NCBI RefSeq assembly: GCF_023100945.1
Contig: NZ_CP064689.1
Span: forward strand, 4,508,001 to 4,572,000
Length of the DNA stretch: 64,000 bases
Direction: 5' to 3'
Source: Bradyrhizobium sp. 200
GTDB taxonomy: Bacteria; Pseudomonadota; Alphaproteobacteria; Rhizobiales; Xanthobacteraceae
Shown here: piece by piece, positions 8,759 to 17,728 of the stretch
Layout of the letters: every line of letters starts with the position of its first letter
Position numbering within the stretch: the stretch's first letter is position 1
Notes under the pieces: generated by a model
What the model saw: the letters and a program-made list of their open reading frames with translations, nothing else
Told to the model about the DNA's origin: nothing
Databases searched by the model: none
Made by a program: the position numbers and the translations under genes

Positions 8759-10117
8759 ATGTTCGACAAGATCCTCATAGCCAATCGCGGCGAGATCGCG
8801 CTCCGCGTGCTGCGCGCGTGCAAGGAGCTCGGCATCAACACCGTGGCGGTGCATTCCACCGCCGACGCCGACGCCATGCATGTGCGGCTCGCCGACGAGA
8901 GCGTCTGCATCGGGCCACCGCCGTCGAAGGACTCCTATCTCAACGTCCCGGCACTGCTCGCGGCCTGCGAGATCACAGGCGCCGATGCCGTGCATCCCGG
9001 TTACGGCTTCCTGTCGGAGAACGCCCGCTTCGCCGAAATCCTCGCCGACCACAATCTGCATTTCATCGGTCCGAAGGCCGAACATATCCGCCTGATGGGC
9101 GACAAGATCGAGGCCAAGAAGACCGCCAAGAGACTGGGCATCCCCGTCGTGCCCGGCTCCGACGGCGCTGTCACCTCCGATGACGACGCGATGGCGATCG
9201 CCAAGGGGATCGGCTTCCCGGTGCTGGTCAAGGCTGCCGCCGGCGGCGGCGGCCGCGGCATGAAGGTCGCGCAAACCGCTGACGACCTGATGATGGCGCT
9301 GACGACAGCCGGCAACGAGGCCAAGTCGGCGTTCGGCGACGCCTCGGTCTATCTCGAGAAATACTTGCAAAAGCCGCGCCACATCGAGATCCAGATTCTC
9401 GGCGACGGCCGCGGCGGCGCGATCCATCTCGGCGAGCGCGACTGCTCGCTGCAGCGCCGTCACCAGAAGGTCTGGGAAGAAGGCCCCTCGCCGGTTCTCG
9501 CCGCCGCCGCCCGCGCCAGGATCGGCGAGACCTGCGCCAAGGCGATGCGGGACATGAAATATCTCGGCGTCGGCACCATCGAATTTCTCTACGAGGATGG
9601 CGAGTTCTACTTCATCGAGATGAACACGCGCATCCAGGTCGAGCATCCCGTCACCGAGAGCATCACCGACATCGACCTCGTGCTGGAGCAGATCCGCATC
9701 GCCGCCGGCGGCGACCTGCCCGCGAAGCAGGAAGAGATCGCCATCATCGGGCATGCCATCGAATGCCGCGTCAATGCGGAAAACCCGCAGACCTTCCGCC
9801 CGTCGCCCGGCAGGATCACGCAATTCCACCCGCCCGGCGGGCTCGGCGTGCGGATCGATTCCGCTGTCTATCAGGGCTACGTCATTCCGCCTTATTATGA
9901 TTCGCTGGTCGGCAAGCTGATCGTGCACGGCAAGACCCGCGCCGAGTGCCTGATGCGGCTGCGCCGGGCGCTAGACGAGATGGTGGTCGATGGCATCGAA
10001 ACCACCCTGCCGCTGTTCCGCGCGCTGGTCCGGGAGGCCGACATCATCAACGGCGACTACCACATCCACTGGCTCGAGCAGTACCTCGCCGGCCAGCCGG
10101 TGGACGGCAAGTCCTGA
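8759..10117 (+). CDS. accC: Biotin carboxylase subunit of acetyl-CoA carboxylase
   Basis: This 452-residue ATP-grasp enzyme carboxylates AccB-bound biotin using ATP and bicarbonate. Visible features are the N-terminal ANRGEIALR, the glycine-rich loop [24 protein letters not shown], the metal-binding [12 protein letters not shown] and a complete C-terminal biotin carboxylase domain. Length and order match the family closely. The start ATG is 82 bp after accB. No terminator hairpin follows. Confidence 0.98.
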   Translation: MFDKILIANRGEIALRVLRACKELGINTVAVHSTADADAMHVRLADESVCIGPPPSKDSYLNVPALLAACEITGADAVHPGYGFLSENARFAEILADHNLHFIGPKAEHIRLMGDKIEAKKTAKRLGIPVVPGSDGAVTSDDDAMAIAKGIGFPVLVKAAAGGGGRGMKVAQTADDLMMALTTAGNEAKSAFGDASVYLEKYLQKPRHIEIQILGDGRGGAIHLGERDCSLQRRHQKVWEEGPSPVLAAAARARIGETCAKAMRDMKYLGVGTIEFLYEDGEFYFIEMNTRIQVEHPVTESITDIDLVLEQIRIAAGGDLPAKQEEIAIIGHAIECRVNAENPQTFRPSPGRITQFHPPGGLGVRIDSAVYQGYVIPPYYDSLVGKLIVHGKTRAECLMRLRRALDEMVVDGIETTLPLFRALVREADIINGDYHIHWLEQYLAGQPVDGKS

Positions 10118-10163
10118 GCGACGAGACCCTCCGAAATATTCGACGAAATATTCGACGGCACAT

Positions 10164-10189
10164 GGAACCGATGGGTTCCATCGCACGTT
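10164..10189 (+). promoter_or_regulatory. EcfG-type promoter upstream of the three-gene signalling operon
   Basis: GGAAC (10164-10168), 17 bp, CGTT (10186-10189) matches the EcfG consensus exactly. An 8-bp inverted repeat, atggaacc (10162-10169) and ggttccat (10174-10181), overlaps the -35 element and could be an operator. Two tandem copies of cgaaatattcga (10132-10143 and 10144-10155) lie just upstream. The first gene starts 60 bp downstream. Confidence 0.75.
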
Positions 10190-10248
10190 GAGGTGCAAAA
10201 GGGGCTGCCAGGGGCGCTTGTTCCGTTTGTCCATGACGCGAGATCACC

Positions 10249-11784
10249 GTGACCGCTGATGCCCAGCGCAGGCGCGCCTTGGGGCACATCCTGCTGCTTG
10301 TGGCGGGCCTCCTGGTATTGACCGCCATCAGCGCCGGCTCGGTTTATCTGGTGAACAAGGCGCGCGAGGACTCGCGCGCAGTAGTGCGCACCCTTGAAGT
10401 TGAAAATCAGATATCGCTCGTCCAACTGCAGTTGCGGCGCGCCGAAAGCGCGCAGCGCGGTTACCTCGCGACATTGCGGCCTGATTTTCGGATCGATTTT
10501 GAGCAAGCCCTGTCCGAACTGACGCCGGCGCTGACGCGGTTGAGCCGGCTCATCAGCGACAACCCGGTTCAAAGGCAGCTCATCAACGAGATCATGCCGC
10601 TCTACGATCAACGGATCGAGGAATTCCGCACGACCCTCGAACTGGCCCGGTCGCAGCGCATGAGCGACGCCGCCAAGATCGTTCGCGAGGGCATCGGGCG
10701 CGACACCATGAAACATATCGACGATCTCGCGGTGCGGATGCGGTCGGAGGAAGATCGTCTGTTTGCCGCGCGCACGACCAGCGCCGATCGCAGCCAGACG
10801 CTGGCTGCTTCGCTCACGGGCATCGGTTCAGGTTTGGTGGTCGTGCTGGCCGGCATCGCGATCTTCCTGGTGCGCCGTTCGTCGCGCGCGCGCGACCAGG
10901 CCGACGCCAGGCTGCGCGACAGTCATCTCAACCTCGAGGCCACGATCGACGAGCGCACCGCGGACCTGCGCGAAGCCAATGACGAGATCCAGCGTTTCGC
11001 CTATATCGTCAGCCACGATCTGCGCTCGCCGCTGGTGAACATCATGGGCTTCACCAGCGAGCTCGAGGAATTGCGCGGCGACATTTTCAAACGGATCGCA
11101 GCCCTTTCCCGCGTGCAGTCCACCGCACCATCAGCCCCCGAAAACGCCACCGATAGCGCCGAACCCGCGCTTGAGGGCGCCGACAAGCAGCTCTCGGAAG
11201 ATTTCTCCGAAGCGCTTGGATTCATCAAATCGTCGATCGGCAAGATGGACCGGCTGATATCGGCGATCCTCAATCTCACCCGCGAGGGGCGGCGCGAGTT
11301 CCAGCCGGTCTGGATCGATACCAAGGAGCTGGTCGAGGCTATCGTGACGACCGTGGCGCATCAGGCCTCGGAAGCCCAGGCCGAGATCCGGATCGACGCG
11401 CTGCCGAATATCGTCACCGATCGCCTTGCTCTGGAGCAGATTTTCTCCAATCTGATCGACAATGCGCTCAAATACCTCAAGACCGGGGTCCCCGGCGAAA
11501 TCACGGTGCGCGGCCGCACCAAGCTCGGCTTTGCGATTTTCGAGATATCGGACAATGGGCGCGGCATCGATCCCAAGGACCATCAGCGCATTTTCGATTT
11601 GTTCCGCCGCGCGGGAACCCAGGACAAGCCGGGACAGGGCATCGGCCTTGCCCATGTCCGGGCCTTGGTGCGCCGCCTGGGAGGCACCATGTCGGTCGCG
11701 TCGGAACTTCACCAGGGCAGCACATTCACGATTACGCTGCCCATCAATTGGCCAGTCGGTAACCGGAAGACACGACATGAGTAA
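10249..11784 (+). CDS. CHASE3-domain membrane sensor histidine kinase
   Basis: This 511-residue inner-membrane kinase has a first membrane helix (about 14-35), a periplasmic CHASE3-like helical domain (about 36-185) and a second helix (about 190-208). A coiled linker, a HisKA domain with phosphoacceptor H256 in SHDLRSP, and an HATPase with N box NLIDNALKY, DNGRG and GIGLAHVR follow. The start is a GTG; an overlapping ATG 16 bp upstream is out of frame. It overlaps the next gene by 8 bp, so they are translated together. Receiver-less kinases of this layout usually signal to the adjacent lone receiver. An EcfG-type promoter precedes it. Confidence 0.9.
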   Translation: MTADAQRRRALGHILLLVAGLLVLTAISAGSVYLVNKAREDSRAVVRTLEVENQISLVQLQLRRAESAQRGYLATLRPDFRIDFEQALSELTPALTRLSRLISDNPVQRQLINEIMPLYDQRIEEFRTTLELARSQRMSDAAKIVREGIGRDTMKHIDDLAVRMRSEEDRLFAARTTSADRSQTLAASLTGIGSGLVVVLAGIAIFLVRRSSRARDQADARLRDSHLNLEATIDERTADLREANDEIQRFAYIVSHDLRSPLVNIMGFTSELEELRGDIFKRIAALSRVQSTAPSAPENATDSAEPALEGADKQLSEDFSEALGFIKSSIGKMDRLISAILNLTREGRREFQPVWIDTKELVEAIVTTVAHQASEAQAEIRIDALPNIVTDRLALEQIFSNLIDNALKYLKTGVPGEITVRGRTKLGFAIFEISDNGRGIDPKDHQRIFDLFRRAGTQDKPGQGIGLAHVRALVRRLGGTMSVASELHQGSTFTITLPINWPVGNRKTRHE

Positions 11785-12217
11785 TCCAGTCACCATCATC
11801 ATGATCGAGGACGATGAGGGCCATGCCCGCCTGATCGAGCGGAATATTCGCCGATCCGGTGTCAACAATGAGATAATGCCGTTCACCAGCGGTACAGCCG
11901 CCTTGAACTACCTGTTTGGCCAGGACGGGACGGGTCTGGACCACAAGGGCAGCGCGCTCCTGATCCTGCTCGATCTCAATTTGCCCGACACGACCGGCAT
12001 CGACATTCTGAAGCGGGTCAAGGAAAACAAGTATCTGAAGACCACGCCGGTGGTGGTGCTGACCACGACCGACGATTCTCAGGAGATCAAGCGCTGTTAC
12101 GAACTCGGTTGCAACGTCTACATTACCAAGCCCGTGAACTACGAAAGTTTCGCCAACGCCATTCGTCAGCTCGGTCTGTTCTTTTCCGTCATTCAGGTTC
12201 CCCCGGCCGCCACATGA
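11777..12217 (+). CDS. Single-domain response regulator (Rcp1-like)
   Basis: This 146-residue protein is only a receiver domain. The acidic pocket is EDDE near 11-14, the phosphoacceptor is D66 in LLDLNLPD, T/S follows in VVVLTTTDD and K in ITKP. It has no output domain, so it acts by phosphotransfer or protein binding. It overlaps the kinase upstream by 8 bp and the next gene by 4 bp (ATGA). This kinase/receiver/receiver-kinase arrangement suggests a branched phosphorelay. Confidence 0.92.
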   Translation: MSNPVTIIMIEDDEGHARLIERNIRRSGVNNEIMPFTSGTAALNYLFGQDGTGLDHKGSALLILLDLNLPDTTGIDILKRVKENKYLKTTPVVVLTTTDDSQEIKRCYELGCNVYITKPVNYESFANAIRQLGLFFSVIQVPPAAT

Positions 12218-13305
12218 AACCAGCGATGCCGACACTGCTGTATATCGACGACGACCCTGGCCTGGCCCGGCTGGTCGACCGCGGCCTGACGCGGGCAGGT
12301 TTCAAGGTCGTTCACGCGGCAGGCGGCGAGCAAGGGCTGGCGCGGCTGGCGCAAGGCGGCATCGATGTGGTTGCGCTCGACCAGTACATGCCGGGCCTCG
12401 ACGGCCTCGAAACGCTGGAACAGATCATGGCGATCGCGGACGCCCCGCCCGTGGTGTTCGTCACGGCCGCCCAGGATTCGGCGATCGCCGTCACGGCGCT
12501 GAAGGCCGGCGCCGCCGACTATCTGGTCAAGGACACCCACGGCGATTTCATTCCCCTGCTCCAGGCCGCCGTCAACGGCGCGCTGCGGCAGGCCGAGCTG
12601 CAGCGCGCCCGCGACGAGGCCGAAGCCGAGGTCCACGCCTCGCGCGACCGCTATGCAGCGCTCGCCGCCGAACGCGAGGTGCTGCTGCGCGAAGTCAACC
12701 ACCGCGTCGGCAATTCCTTGCAGATCATCGCATCGCTGCTGCATTTGCAGGCCAACTCGACCACTCAGGACGATGTCAAGGCGGCGCTGACCAATGCGAT
12801 GGGCCGCGTCGCTGCGGTCGCCCAGGTCCATCGGCGTCTCTACACCTCGCACGATCTCAAGAGCGTGTTGCTGAACCAGTATCTCGAAGCCCTGCTGGAA
12901 GATCTCCGGCGTTCGGCCGAGGGCAACAAGATGTCGCGGCTGACGCTCAAGGCCGAACCGATCGAGATCGACCCGGACCGCGCGGTGGCGATCGGCATCA
13001 TCGTCAACGAGCTGGTGATGAACGCCGTCAAATACGCCTATCCCGACGGCGCCGGTCCCATTCACGTCGAGCTGAAGCCCGAGGGCGAAGACCTCGTGGT
13101 CGCGATTGCGGACGACGGCGTGGGTCTCAACGCCAAGGCCGATCCGCGCTCCACCGGCATGGGGCAGCGCATCGTCAGCGCGATGGCCGCCAAGCTCGAC
13201 GCCAGCGCCGAGCGCGATCCGGACCATCACGGCACCAGGATCGTGCTGCGCTTCCGCCGTATCCCGGCCGCGGCACCGAAATCGACCAACGCCGCGGCGA
13301 GCTAG
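12214..13305 (+). CDS. Receiver-HisKA_2 hybrid sensor kinase (soluble)
   Basis: This 363-residue protein has an N-terminal receiver (D56 in ALDQYMPG), a coiled linker (about 125-155), and a HisKA_2-type kinase with H163 in EVNHRVGNS. It ends in an HATPase with N box NELVMNAVKYAY and DDGVGL. It has no membrane segment. HisKA_2/HWE kinases are known inputs to PhyR, the regulator that frees EcfG, so an EcfG promoter on this operon would suggest feedback in the general stress response (inference). The stop codon TAG coincides with the TA target of the adjoining IS element; the sequence past the IS shows that the same stop existed before insertion. Confidence 0.9.
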   Translation: MKPAMPTLLYIDDDPGLARLVDRGLTRAGFKVVHAAGGEQGLARLAQGGIDVVALDQYMPGLDGLETLEQIMAIADAPPVVFVTAAQDSAIAVTALKAGAADYLVKDTHGDFIPLLQAAVNGALRQAELQRARDEAEAEVHASRDRYAALAAEREVLLREVNHRVGNSLQIIASLLHLQANSTTQDDVKAALTNAMGRVAAVAQVHRRLYTSHDLKSVLLNQYLEALLEDLRRSAEGNKMSRLTLKAEPIEIDPDRAVAIGIIVNELVMNAVKYAYPDGAGPIHVELKPEGEDLVVAIADDGVGLNAKADPRSTGMGQRIVSAMAAKLDASAERDPDHHGTRIVLRFRRIPAAAPKSTNAAAS

Positions 13306-14137
13306 GGTCTGTTGAGATTCACCTGGAATGGATGACGGCGGTGGCGAGGTAGATCATCGCCTCGAAACTGCTGTCTGTCTTGTCGCATCGCATTGCCACG
13401 CGCTTGAATTCCTTCAGCTTGCCGAAGAAGTTCTCGATCAGGTGGCGCCATTTGTAGATGTCCTTGTCGATGTCGAGAGGCTTGGCGCGCCTTTGATGCT
13501 GCGAGATTACGACCTTCGCCTTGCGCTCGTTCATGTCTTCGATGATCCAGTTGGAATCAAAAGCCTTATCAGCGATCAGGCCGCCGAATTCGAGGTCCTT
13601 GATCAGGGGCGCGACGCCGACGGTGTCAAAGCGATGGCCGGGGAGCAGGATGAACCGCACCAGGTTCCCAAGTGCGTCGGTCAGCGCAAGGATTTTCGTG
13701 GTCCAGCCGCCCTTCGACTTGCCGATGGCCTGATTTTTTGTCCCCCTTTTGCTCCCTGCGCGTGGCGGTGAACTTTGACGATTGTCGCGTCGACCATGGC
13801 GAACTCCATATCCGGATCATCCGATACGGCATCGAAAATCCGCTTGAAAACGCCGGCCTTCACCCAATCGCGATAGCGCTTGAACACCGTATTCCAGTTG
13901 CCGAACGTCGGCGGAAGGTCTCTCCATGGGCTGCCCGTGCGCGCGATCCACAGCACTGCTTCGAGAAACAAACGGTTGTCACCCCCTGTGCGGCCGGGGT
14001 CCGTGGCCTTGCCCAAACAAAGCGGCTCCATCTTCGCCCATTGAGCGTCCGTCAAAACGAATCGGTGCATTCCAAGCTCCTTTCGGAGCTTGAATCACGG
14101 GCATTTCAATCTGTGAATCCTGAATCTCAACAGACCC
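13305..14137 (-). mobile_element. IS5-family insertion sequence (IS427-like)
   Basis: Perfect 17-bp terminal inverted repeats (gggtctgttgagattca at 13305-13321, its complement at 14121-14137) bound an 833-bp element with one transposase read in two frames. The flanking base pairs are TA on both sides, a 2-bp target duplication. Intact ends, matching flanks and an unbroken transposase suggest a recent, possibly active copy. Confidence 0.9.
13319..14070 (-). CDS. IS5-family transposase, two frames joined by -1 frameshift
   Basis: The first frame (14070 to 13681) encodes 129 residues of an N-terminal DUF4096-type transposase domain with the first catalytic Asp in AMVDATIVK. The second frame (to 13319) encodes the DDE C-terminal half, with LIADKAFDS and the glutamate in ENFFGKLKEF. 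They can be joined by a -1 slip on a run of six A (complement of 13734-13739), giving GGTKNQAIG in place of GGQKIRPS. That is the sequence expected in this group. Programmed frameshifting is known for IS427-type elements; here it is inferred from the slippery run. Confidence 0.85.
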
Positions 14138-14240
14138 TAGAGCATGATCCGGAAAAGTGGGTACCGGTTTTCCGAAAGATCATGCTCATATCAAAGAGAT
14201 AGAGCGGGATGACGATTCGAAGAAAAGTCATCCCGCTCTA
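14138..14240. repeat. Intergenic double-hairpin repeat
   Basis: Two hairpins stand in tandem. The first, gagcatgatccgg with its imperfect complement, spans 14140-14187. The second has a perfect 14-bp stem, tagagcgggatgac (14200-14213) and gtcatcccgctcta (14227-14240). I recognise the gagcatgatccggaaaagtgg unit as dispersed in Bradyrhizobium and relatives. It lies between the kinase operon and the convergent IclR gene and could act as a terminator for both. Confidence 0.75.
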
Positions 14241-15032
14241 GTCACGCGGCGTCGCCGCTTCGATCGCGCGCGCAGCCGCGACGAGAACGTCCGCCACCTC
14301 GATCGCGCGACGCGGCCCCAATCTGTTGCGGATGGCGGAGAGTGTCATCGCGGCGGCGGGCTGACCGTCCGGCGTCCTGATCCAGGCAGAAAGCGACTTC
14401 GTCCCCTGCACCAGCCCGACATCACGCAGATTGTAGCCCCGCCGGCGCGCGAGCTGGATCTGGCCGAGTACGGTGGCCGTATCGGTCCGATAGGCGCCAA
14501 AGCGTGTCTCGTTGGCGAGCACGATCTTGCGCGCCTCGGGGGCAGGCATCGCGGCCAGTATCGCCACCCCTGCGCTGCTGACGCCCAGCGGACGGCGCAC
14601 ACCGACCTCAATCGACAACACCTGGATCGGATAGCTGCCGATGCGGCGCGCCACGCATAGGGTGTCGAGGCCGGTGCGCAACGTTAGAAACAGGGTATCG
14701 CCGAGTTGCGCCGACACTGCCGCGAGATGCGGCTCGGCCGCAATCAGCAGGGGCGAACGCGAGGGACGCGCCAGCGCCAGTTCGGGCACCTGACGGCCGA
14801 CGACGTAATTGCCGGTCCGTTCGCTGCGCTCGACAATTCCCTCCTCGATCAGCACATGCACGATGCGATGCACCGTCGGACGCGCGAGCGAGGTCGCCTG
14901 CACCACTTCCGCGAGAGGAACGCCTCTTTCACCACCAATCGCGAGCGTGCGCAGCACGGCCACCGCGCGGCGGATCGCCTGCCCGCCCTGCAGCGGCCCT
15001 TGCCCGCGCACCTTTAACCGACCGTTTGTCAT
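14238..15032 (-). CDS. IclR-family transcriptional regulator
   Basis: This 264-residue regulator has an N-terminal winged HTH (about 15-75, with LARPTVHRIVHVL as recognition helix) and a C-terminal IclR effector domain. The start at 15032 fits the family length; the frame is open upstream but carries no conserved sequence. It is divergent from the Bug/FAH cluster at 15202-19844 and most likely controls it in response to a pathway intermediate. Palindromes in the shared promoter are candidate operators. Confidence 0.92.
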   Translation of the reverse strand: MTNGRLKVRGQGPLQGGQAIRRAVAVLRTLAIGGERGVPLAEVVQATSLARPTVHRIVHVLIEEGIVERSERTGNYVVGRQVPELALARPSRSPLLIAAEPHLAAVSAQLGDTLFLTLRTGLDTLCVARRIGSYPIQVLSIEVGVRRPLGVSSAGVAILAAMPAPEARKIVLANETRFGAYRTDTATVLGQIQLARRRGYNLRDVGLVQGTKSLSAWIRTPDGQPAAAMTLSAIRNRLGPRRAIEVADVLVAAARAIEAATPRD

Positions 15033-15041
15033 ACACGTAGC

Positions 15042-15089
15042 CCGCTGTCCACAATGTGGACAAAAACACCACAATTTGGTCGACAGCGG
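15042..15089. promoter_or_regulatory. Nested palindromes in the iclR/catabolic divergent promoter
   Basis: TGTCCAC-aat-GTGGACA (15046-15062) is a perfect palindrome. A second inverted pair, CCGCTGTC (15042-15049) and GACAGCGG (15082-15089), encloses it. The site is 10-57 bp upstream of the IclR gene and about 110 bp upstream of the Bug gene, a good position for an IclR operator. Confidence 0.55.
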
Positions 15090-15201
15090 AAGGGCCGGGC
15101 GCAAGATCGCGGCGCGGAACAATATATGCGCATGCCGCTGGGACGGGGCTCGCGCAAAACAAAAGGTAGCGGGTGGTATGCCCGCTTTTCGGGAGAATTC
15201 G

Positions 15202-16179
15202 ATGAAATTTTTCGCGATTGCAGGCGTCGCTGTATCGGCATTATTCGCAGCAGCGTTGAGCACGCCGGCCGACGCCCAGCAATGGCCGGCGCGGCAGGTA
15301 CGCCTGATCGTCCCCTATCCGGCAGGCGGCAATGTCGACAGCGCTGCGCGCGTCATCGCCGACAGGCTGCAGGCGAAATTGGGCCAGCCCTTCATCGTGG
15401 AAAACAAGGCCGGCGCCGGCGGCCTGATCGCCGGCGAGGCGTTCGCGAAAGCCAAACCCGACGGCTACGCCTTGTTCGTCGGCGCCAACGGTCCGGTGCT
15501 GTTCGCACCCGAGATCGCCAAGCGCGACGCCTATAACTGGAAGCGGGATTTCCTCCCGATCACCTCGATCACGATGACGCCGCTGGTGCTCGAAGTGCAT
15601 CCGTCGGTGCAGGCCAAGGATCTGAAGGAATTCATCGAGCTTGCCCGCCGCGATCCCGGCAAGCTGACGATGGCCTCCCCCGGCCAGGGCACCACCAACC
15701 ACCTGCTCAGCGAGCTCATGCAGTCGACGCTCGGCCTGGAATGGTTGACGGTGCACTACCGCGGCAACGCGCCTGCTCTTAACGACCTGATCGGCGGACA
15801 GGTGCAATTTGCCCTGGACCAGATCTCGGTCGGACTGCCCTCCATCAAGAGCGGCATGCTGCGCCCGCTCGCCGTCACCGGCAGCCACCGCGCCTCCTGG
15901 CTTCCTGATGTCCCGACCTTCACCGAACTCGGCTACAAGGAATTAGACGGCCAGACCTTCACCGGCCTGTTCGCGCCATCAGGCACGCCGGCCGAGATCG
16001 TGACCAAGCTCCACGATACCCTCGCGGAGATCCTGAAAGATCCCGCCATCGTCGAGAAGTTCAACGCGCTCGGGGCCGAGGCCGTCTCGATGACGCCGGC
16101 GGAGTTCACGAGCTATCTCGAGCGCGAGGACGCCAAGTGGATTCCTGTCGTTCGCAAGGCGAACATCAAGGCTGACTGA
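15202..16179 (+). CDS. Bug/TctC-family periplasmic solute-binding protein
   Basis: This 325-residue exported protein has a signal peptide (about 1-24, ending ADAQ) and the tripartite tricarboxylate transporter receptor fold: VPYPAGGNVDSAARV, VENKAGAGG and KPDGYALFVG. Such proteins bind small carboxylates for a TctAB permease or act as sensors. No tctA or tctB is in the window. GGGAGA precedes the chosen ATG. It is the first gene of the cluster controlled by the divergent IclR regulator, so its ligand is probably the substrate of that pathway. Confidence 0.92.
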   Translation: MKFFAIAGVAVSALFAAALSTPADAQQWPARQVRLIVPYPAGGNVDSAARVIADRLQAKLGQPFIVENKAGAGGLIAGEAFAKAKPDGYALFVGANGPVLFAPEIAKRDAYNWKRDFLPITSITMTPLVLEVHPSVQAKDLKEFIELARRDPGKLTMASPGQGTTNHLLSELMQSTLGLEWLTVHYRGNAPALNDLIGGQVQFALDQISVGLPSIKSGMLRPLAVTGSHRASWLPDVPTFTELGYKELDGQTFTGLFAPSGTPAEIVTKLHDTLAEILKDPAIVEKFNALGAEAVSMTPAEFTSYLEREDAKWIPVVRKANIKAD

Positions 16180-16189
16180 AGGCCTCACG

Positions 16190-16807
16190 ATGCAGATTGA
16201 TCCTGCGTATCTCGACCCTGAGACGGCCTACCGGCTGATCACCGGCGTCGTGGTGCCCCGCCCGATCGCCTGGGTGACCAGCCTGTCGGGCAGCGGCGTA
16301 CTCAACCTCGCCCCGTTCTCTGCCTTCACCTTCGTTTCGCCCAAGCCGCCGATGCTGGCCATCAGCGTCGGCCGCAAGGGCGGAATCTACAAGGATACCG
16401 CGCAGAACATCCTCAACAACGAGGAGTACGTCGTTCACATCGCGGATTCGAGCCTGATGACGGCGGTGCACGAGAGCTCCACCGAGCATCCGCCTGACGT
16501 CAGCGAAGTCGAGGAATTGCGGCTTTCGACGCTGCCGGGCGAACGCATCAAGGTGCCCCGTCTCGCCGCAGCGCCGATTGCGATGGAATGCCGTTTCCGG
16601 CAGTGCCTCGAATTCGGAGAAACCCGCAGCCGGCTGATCGTCGGTGAGGTGCTGGTTTTCCATATCAGGGATGGGCTGCTGCAGAACGGCAAGATCGAAA
16701 CCGAGGCACTCGACCCGATCTGCCGCATCGCCGGTCCGCGTTACGCCAAGCTCGGCGAGATCGTCACGCTGAAACCCGTGTTCCAGACTTCGAAAACTGA
16801 ATCCTGA
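16190..16807 (+). CDS. Flavin reductase-like (FMN-binding split barrel) protein
   Basis: This 205-residue soluble protein has the flavin reductase-like fold. VVPRPIAWVTS near 21-31 and LAPFSAFTFVSPKPPMLAIS near 40-59 are the typical flavin-contact strands. Such proteins either supply reduced FMN to a monooxygenase or act alone. It starts 10 bp after the Bug gene, so they are co-transcribed. No flavin-dependent oxygenase is seen nearby. Confidence 0.88.
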   Translation: MQIDPAYLDPETAYRLITGVVVPRPIAWVTSLSGSGVLNLAPFSAFTFVSPKPPMLAISVGRKGGIYKDTAQNILNNEEYVVHIADSSLMTAVHESSTEHPPDVSEVEELRLSTLPGERIKVPRLAAAPIAMECRFRQCLEFGETRSRLIVGEVLVFHIRDGLLQNGKIETEALDPICRIAGPRYAKLGEIVTLKPVFQTSKTES

Positions 16808-16864
16808 CGCGTCGCAGGACGCCGCTGCCCGCATGAACGCGGCGCTGATCCGGAGATCCACCGC

Positions 16865-17725
16865 ATGCATCTCTTAAGTTATCTCGCAAACGGCGAGCCG
16901 CGCTTCGGCGCGGCCGTTGACGGCGGCGTGGTCGACCTCACCGAGCGGCTCGGACCGAAATGTCCTGACCTTCGGACCCTGATCGCCAAGGACGGTCTGG
17001 AAGTTGCGCGCCAAATGGTCGCCGGCCTCAAGCCGAGCCACGCACTCGACGATCTTGTCCTGCTGCCGCCGATCCCCAATCCGGAAAAACTCTGGTGTAT
17101 CGGCGTCAACTACAAAGACCGCAACGCCGAGTACAAGGACAATTCGGACCTGCCGAAATATCCGAGCCTGTTTGTCCGCAACCCGTCCTCCGTCGTCGGC
17201 TCCGGCCAGCCGATCGAAAAGCCTGATATCTCCGAACAGCTCGACTATGAGGGCGAGCTCGTGATCGTGATCGGCAAGGAAGGACGGCATATCCCCCGCG
17301 AGCGCGCCTGGGATCACATCTTCGGGATGACGCTGTGCAACGAGGGTAGCGTTCGCGACTGGCTGCACCACGGCAAGTTCAACGTCACCCAGGGCAAGAA
17401 TTTCGATCGCTCAGGCAGCATCGGGCCGTGGATCGTGACGTCGGACGAATGCGATCCGCGCGGGCCGCACGACATCGTCACCCGCGTCAATGGCGAGATG
17501 CGCCAGAGCGATTCCACCGAGCGGCTGATGTTCCCGTTCGATTTCCTGATCGCCTACCTCTCCACCTTCGCCACGCTGAAACCCGGCGACATGATCGCGA
17601 CCGGCACCCCGACCGGAGCAGGCGCCCGGTTCACCCCACCGCGCTGGCTCAAGGTCGGCGACGTCGTCGAGGTGGAATCCAAGAACATTGGCATCCTTCG
17701 TAACGTCGTGGCGGAGGAGCGGTAG
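16865..17725 (+). CDS. Fumarylacetoacetate hydrolase-family enzyme
   Basis: This 286-residue enzyme has an N-terminal domain typical of the HpcE/FAHD group and a C-terminal FAH barrel. LWCIGVNYKDRNAEY (about 77-91), DYEGELVIVIGK with the metal-binding Glu pair, and GTPTGAGA are visible. The family hydrolyses, decarboxylates or hydrates acylpyruvate-type products of meta-cleavage of aromatics. It is separated from the next gene by only 3 bp. Decarboxylase, isomerase and hydrolase activities cannot be told apart from sequence. Confidence 0.9.
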   Translation: MHLLSYLANGEPRFGAAVDGGVVDLTERLGPKCPDLRTLIAKDGLEVARQMVAGLKPSHALDDLVLLPPIPNPEKLWCIGVNYKDRNAEYKDNSDLPKYPSLFVRNPSSVVGSGQPIEKPDISEQLDYEGELVIVIGKEGRHIPRERAWDHIFGMTLCNEGSVRDWLHHGKFNVTQGKNFDRSGSIGPWIVTSDECDPRGPHDIVTRVNGEMRQSDSTERLMFPFDFLIAYLSTFATLKPGDMIATGTPTGAGARFTPPRWLKVGDVVEVESKNIGILRNVVAEER

Positions 17726-17728
17726 CCG

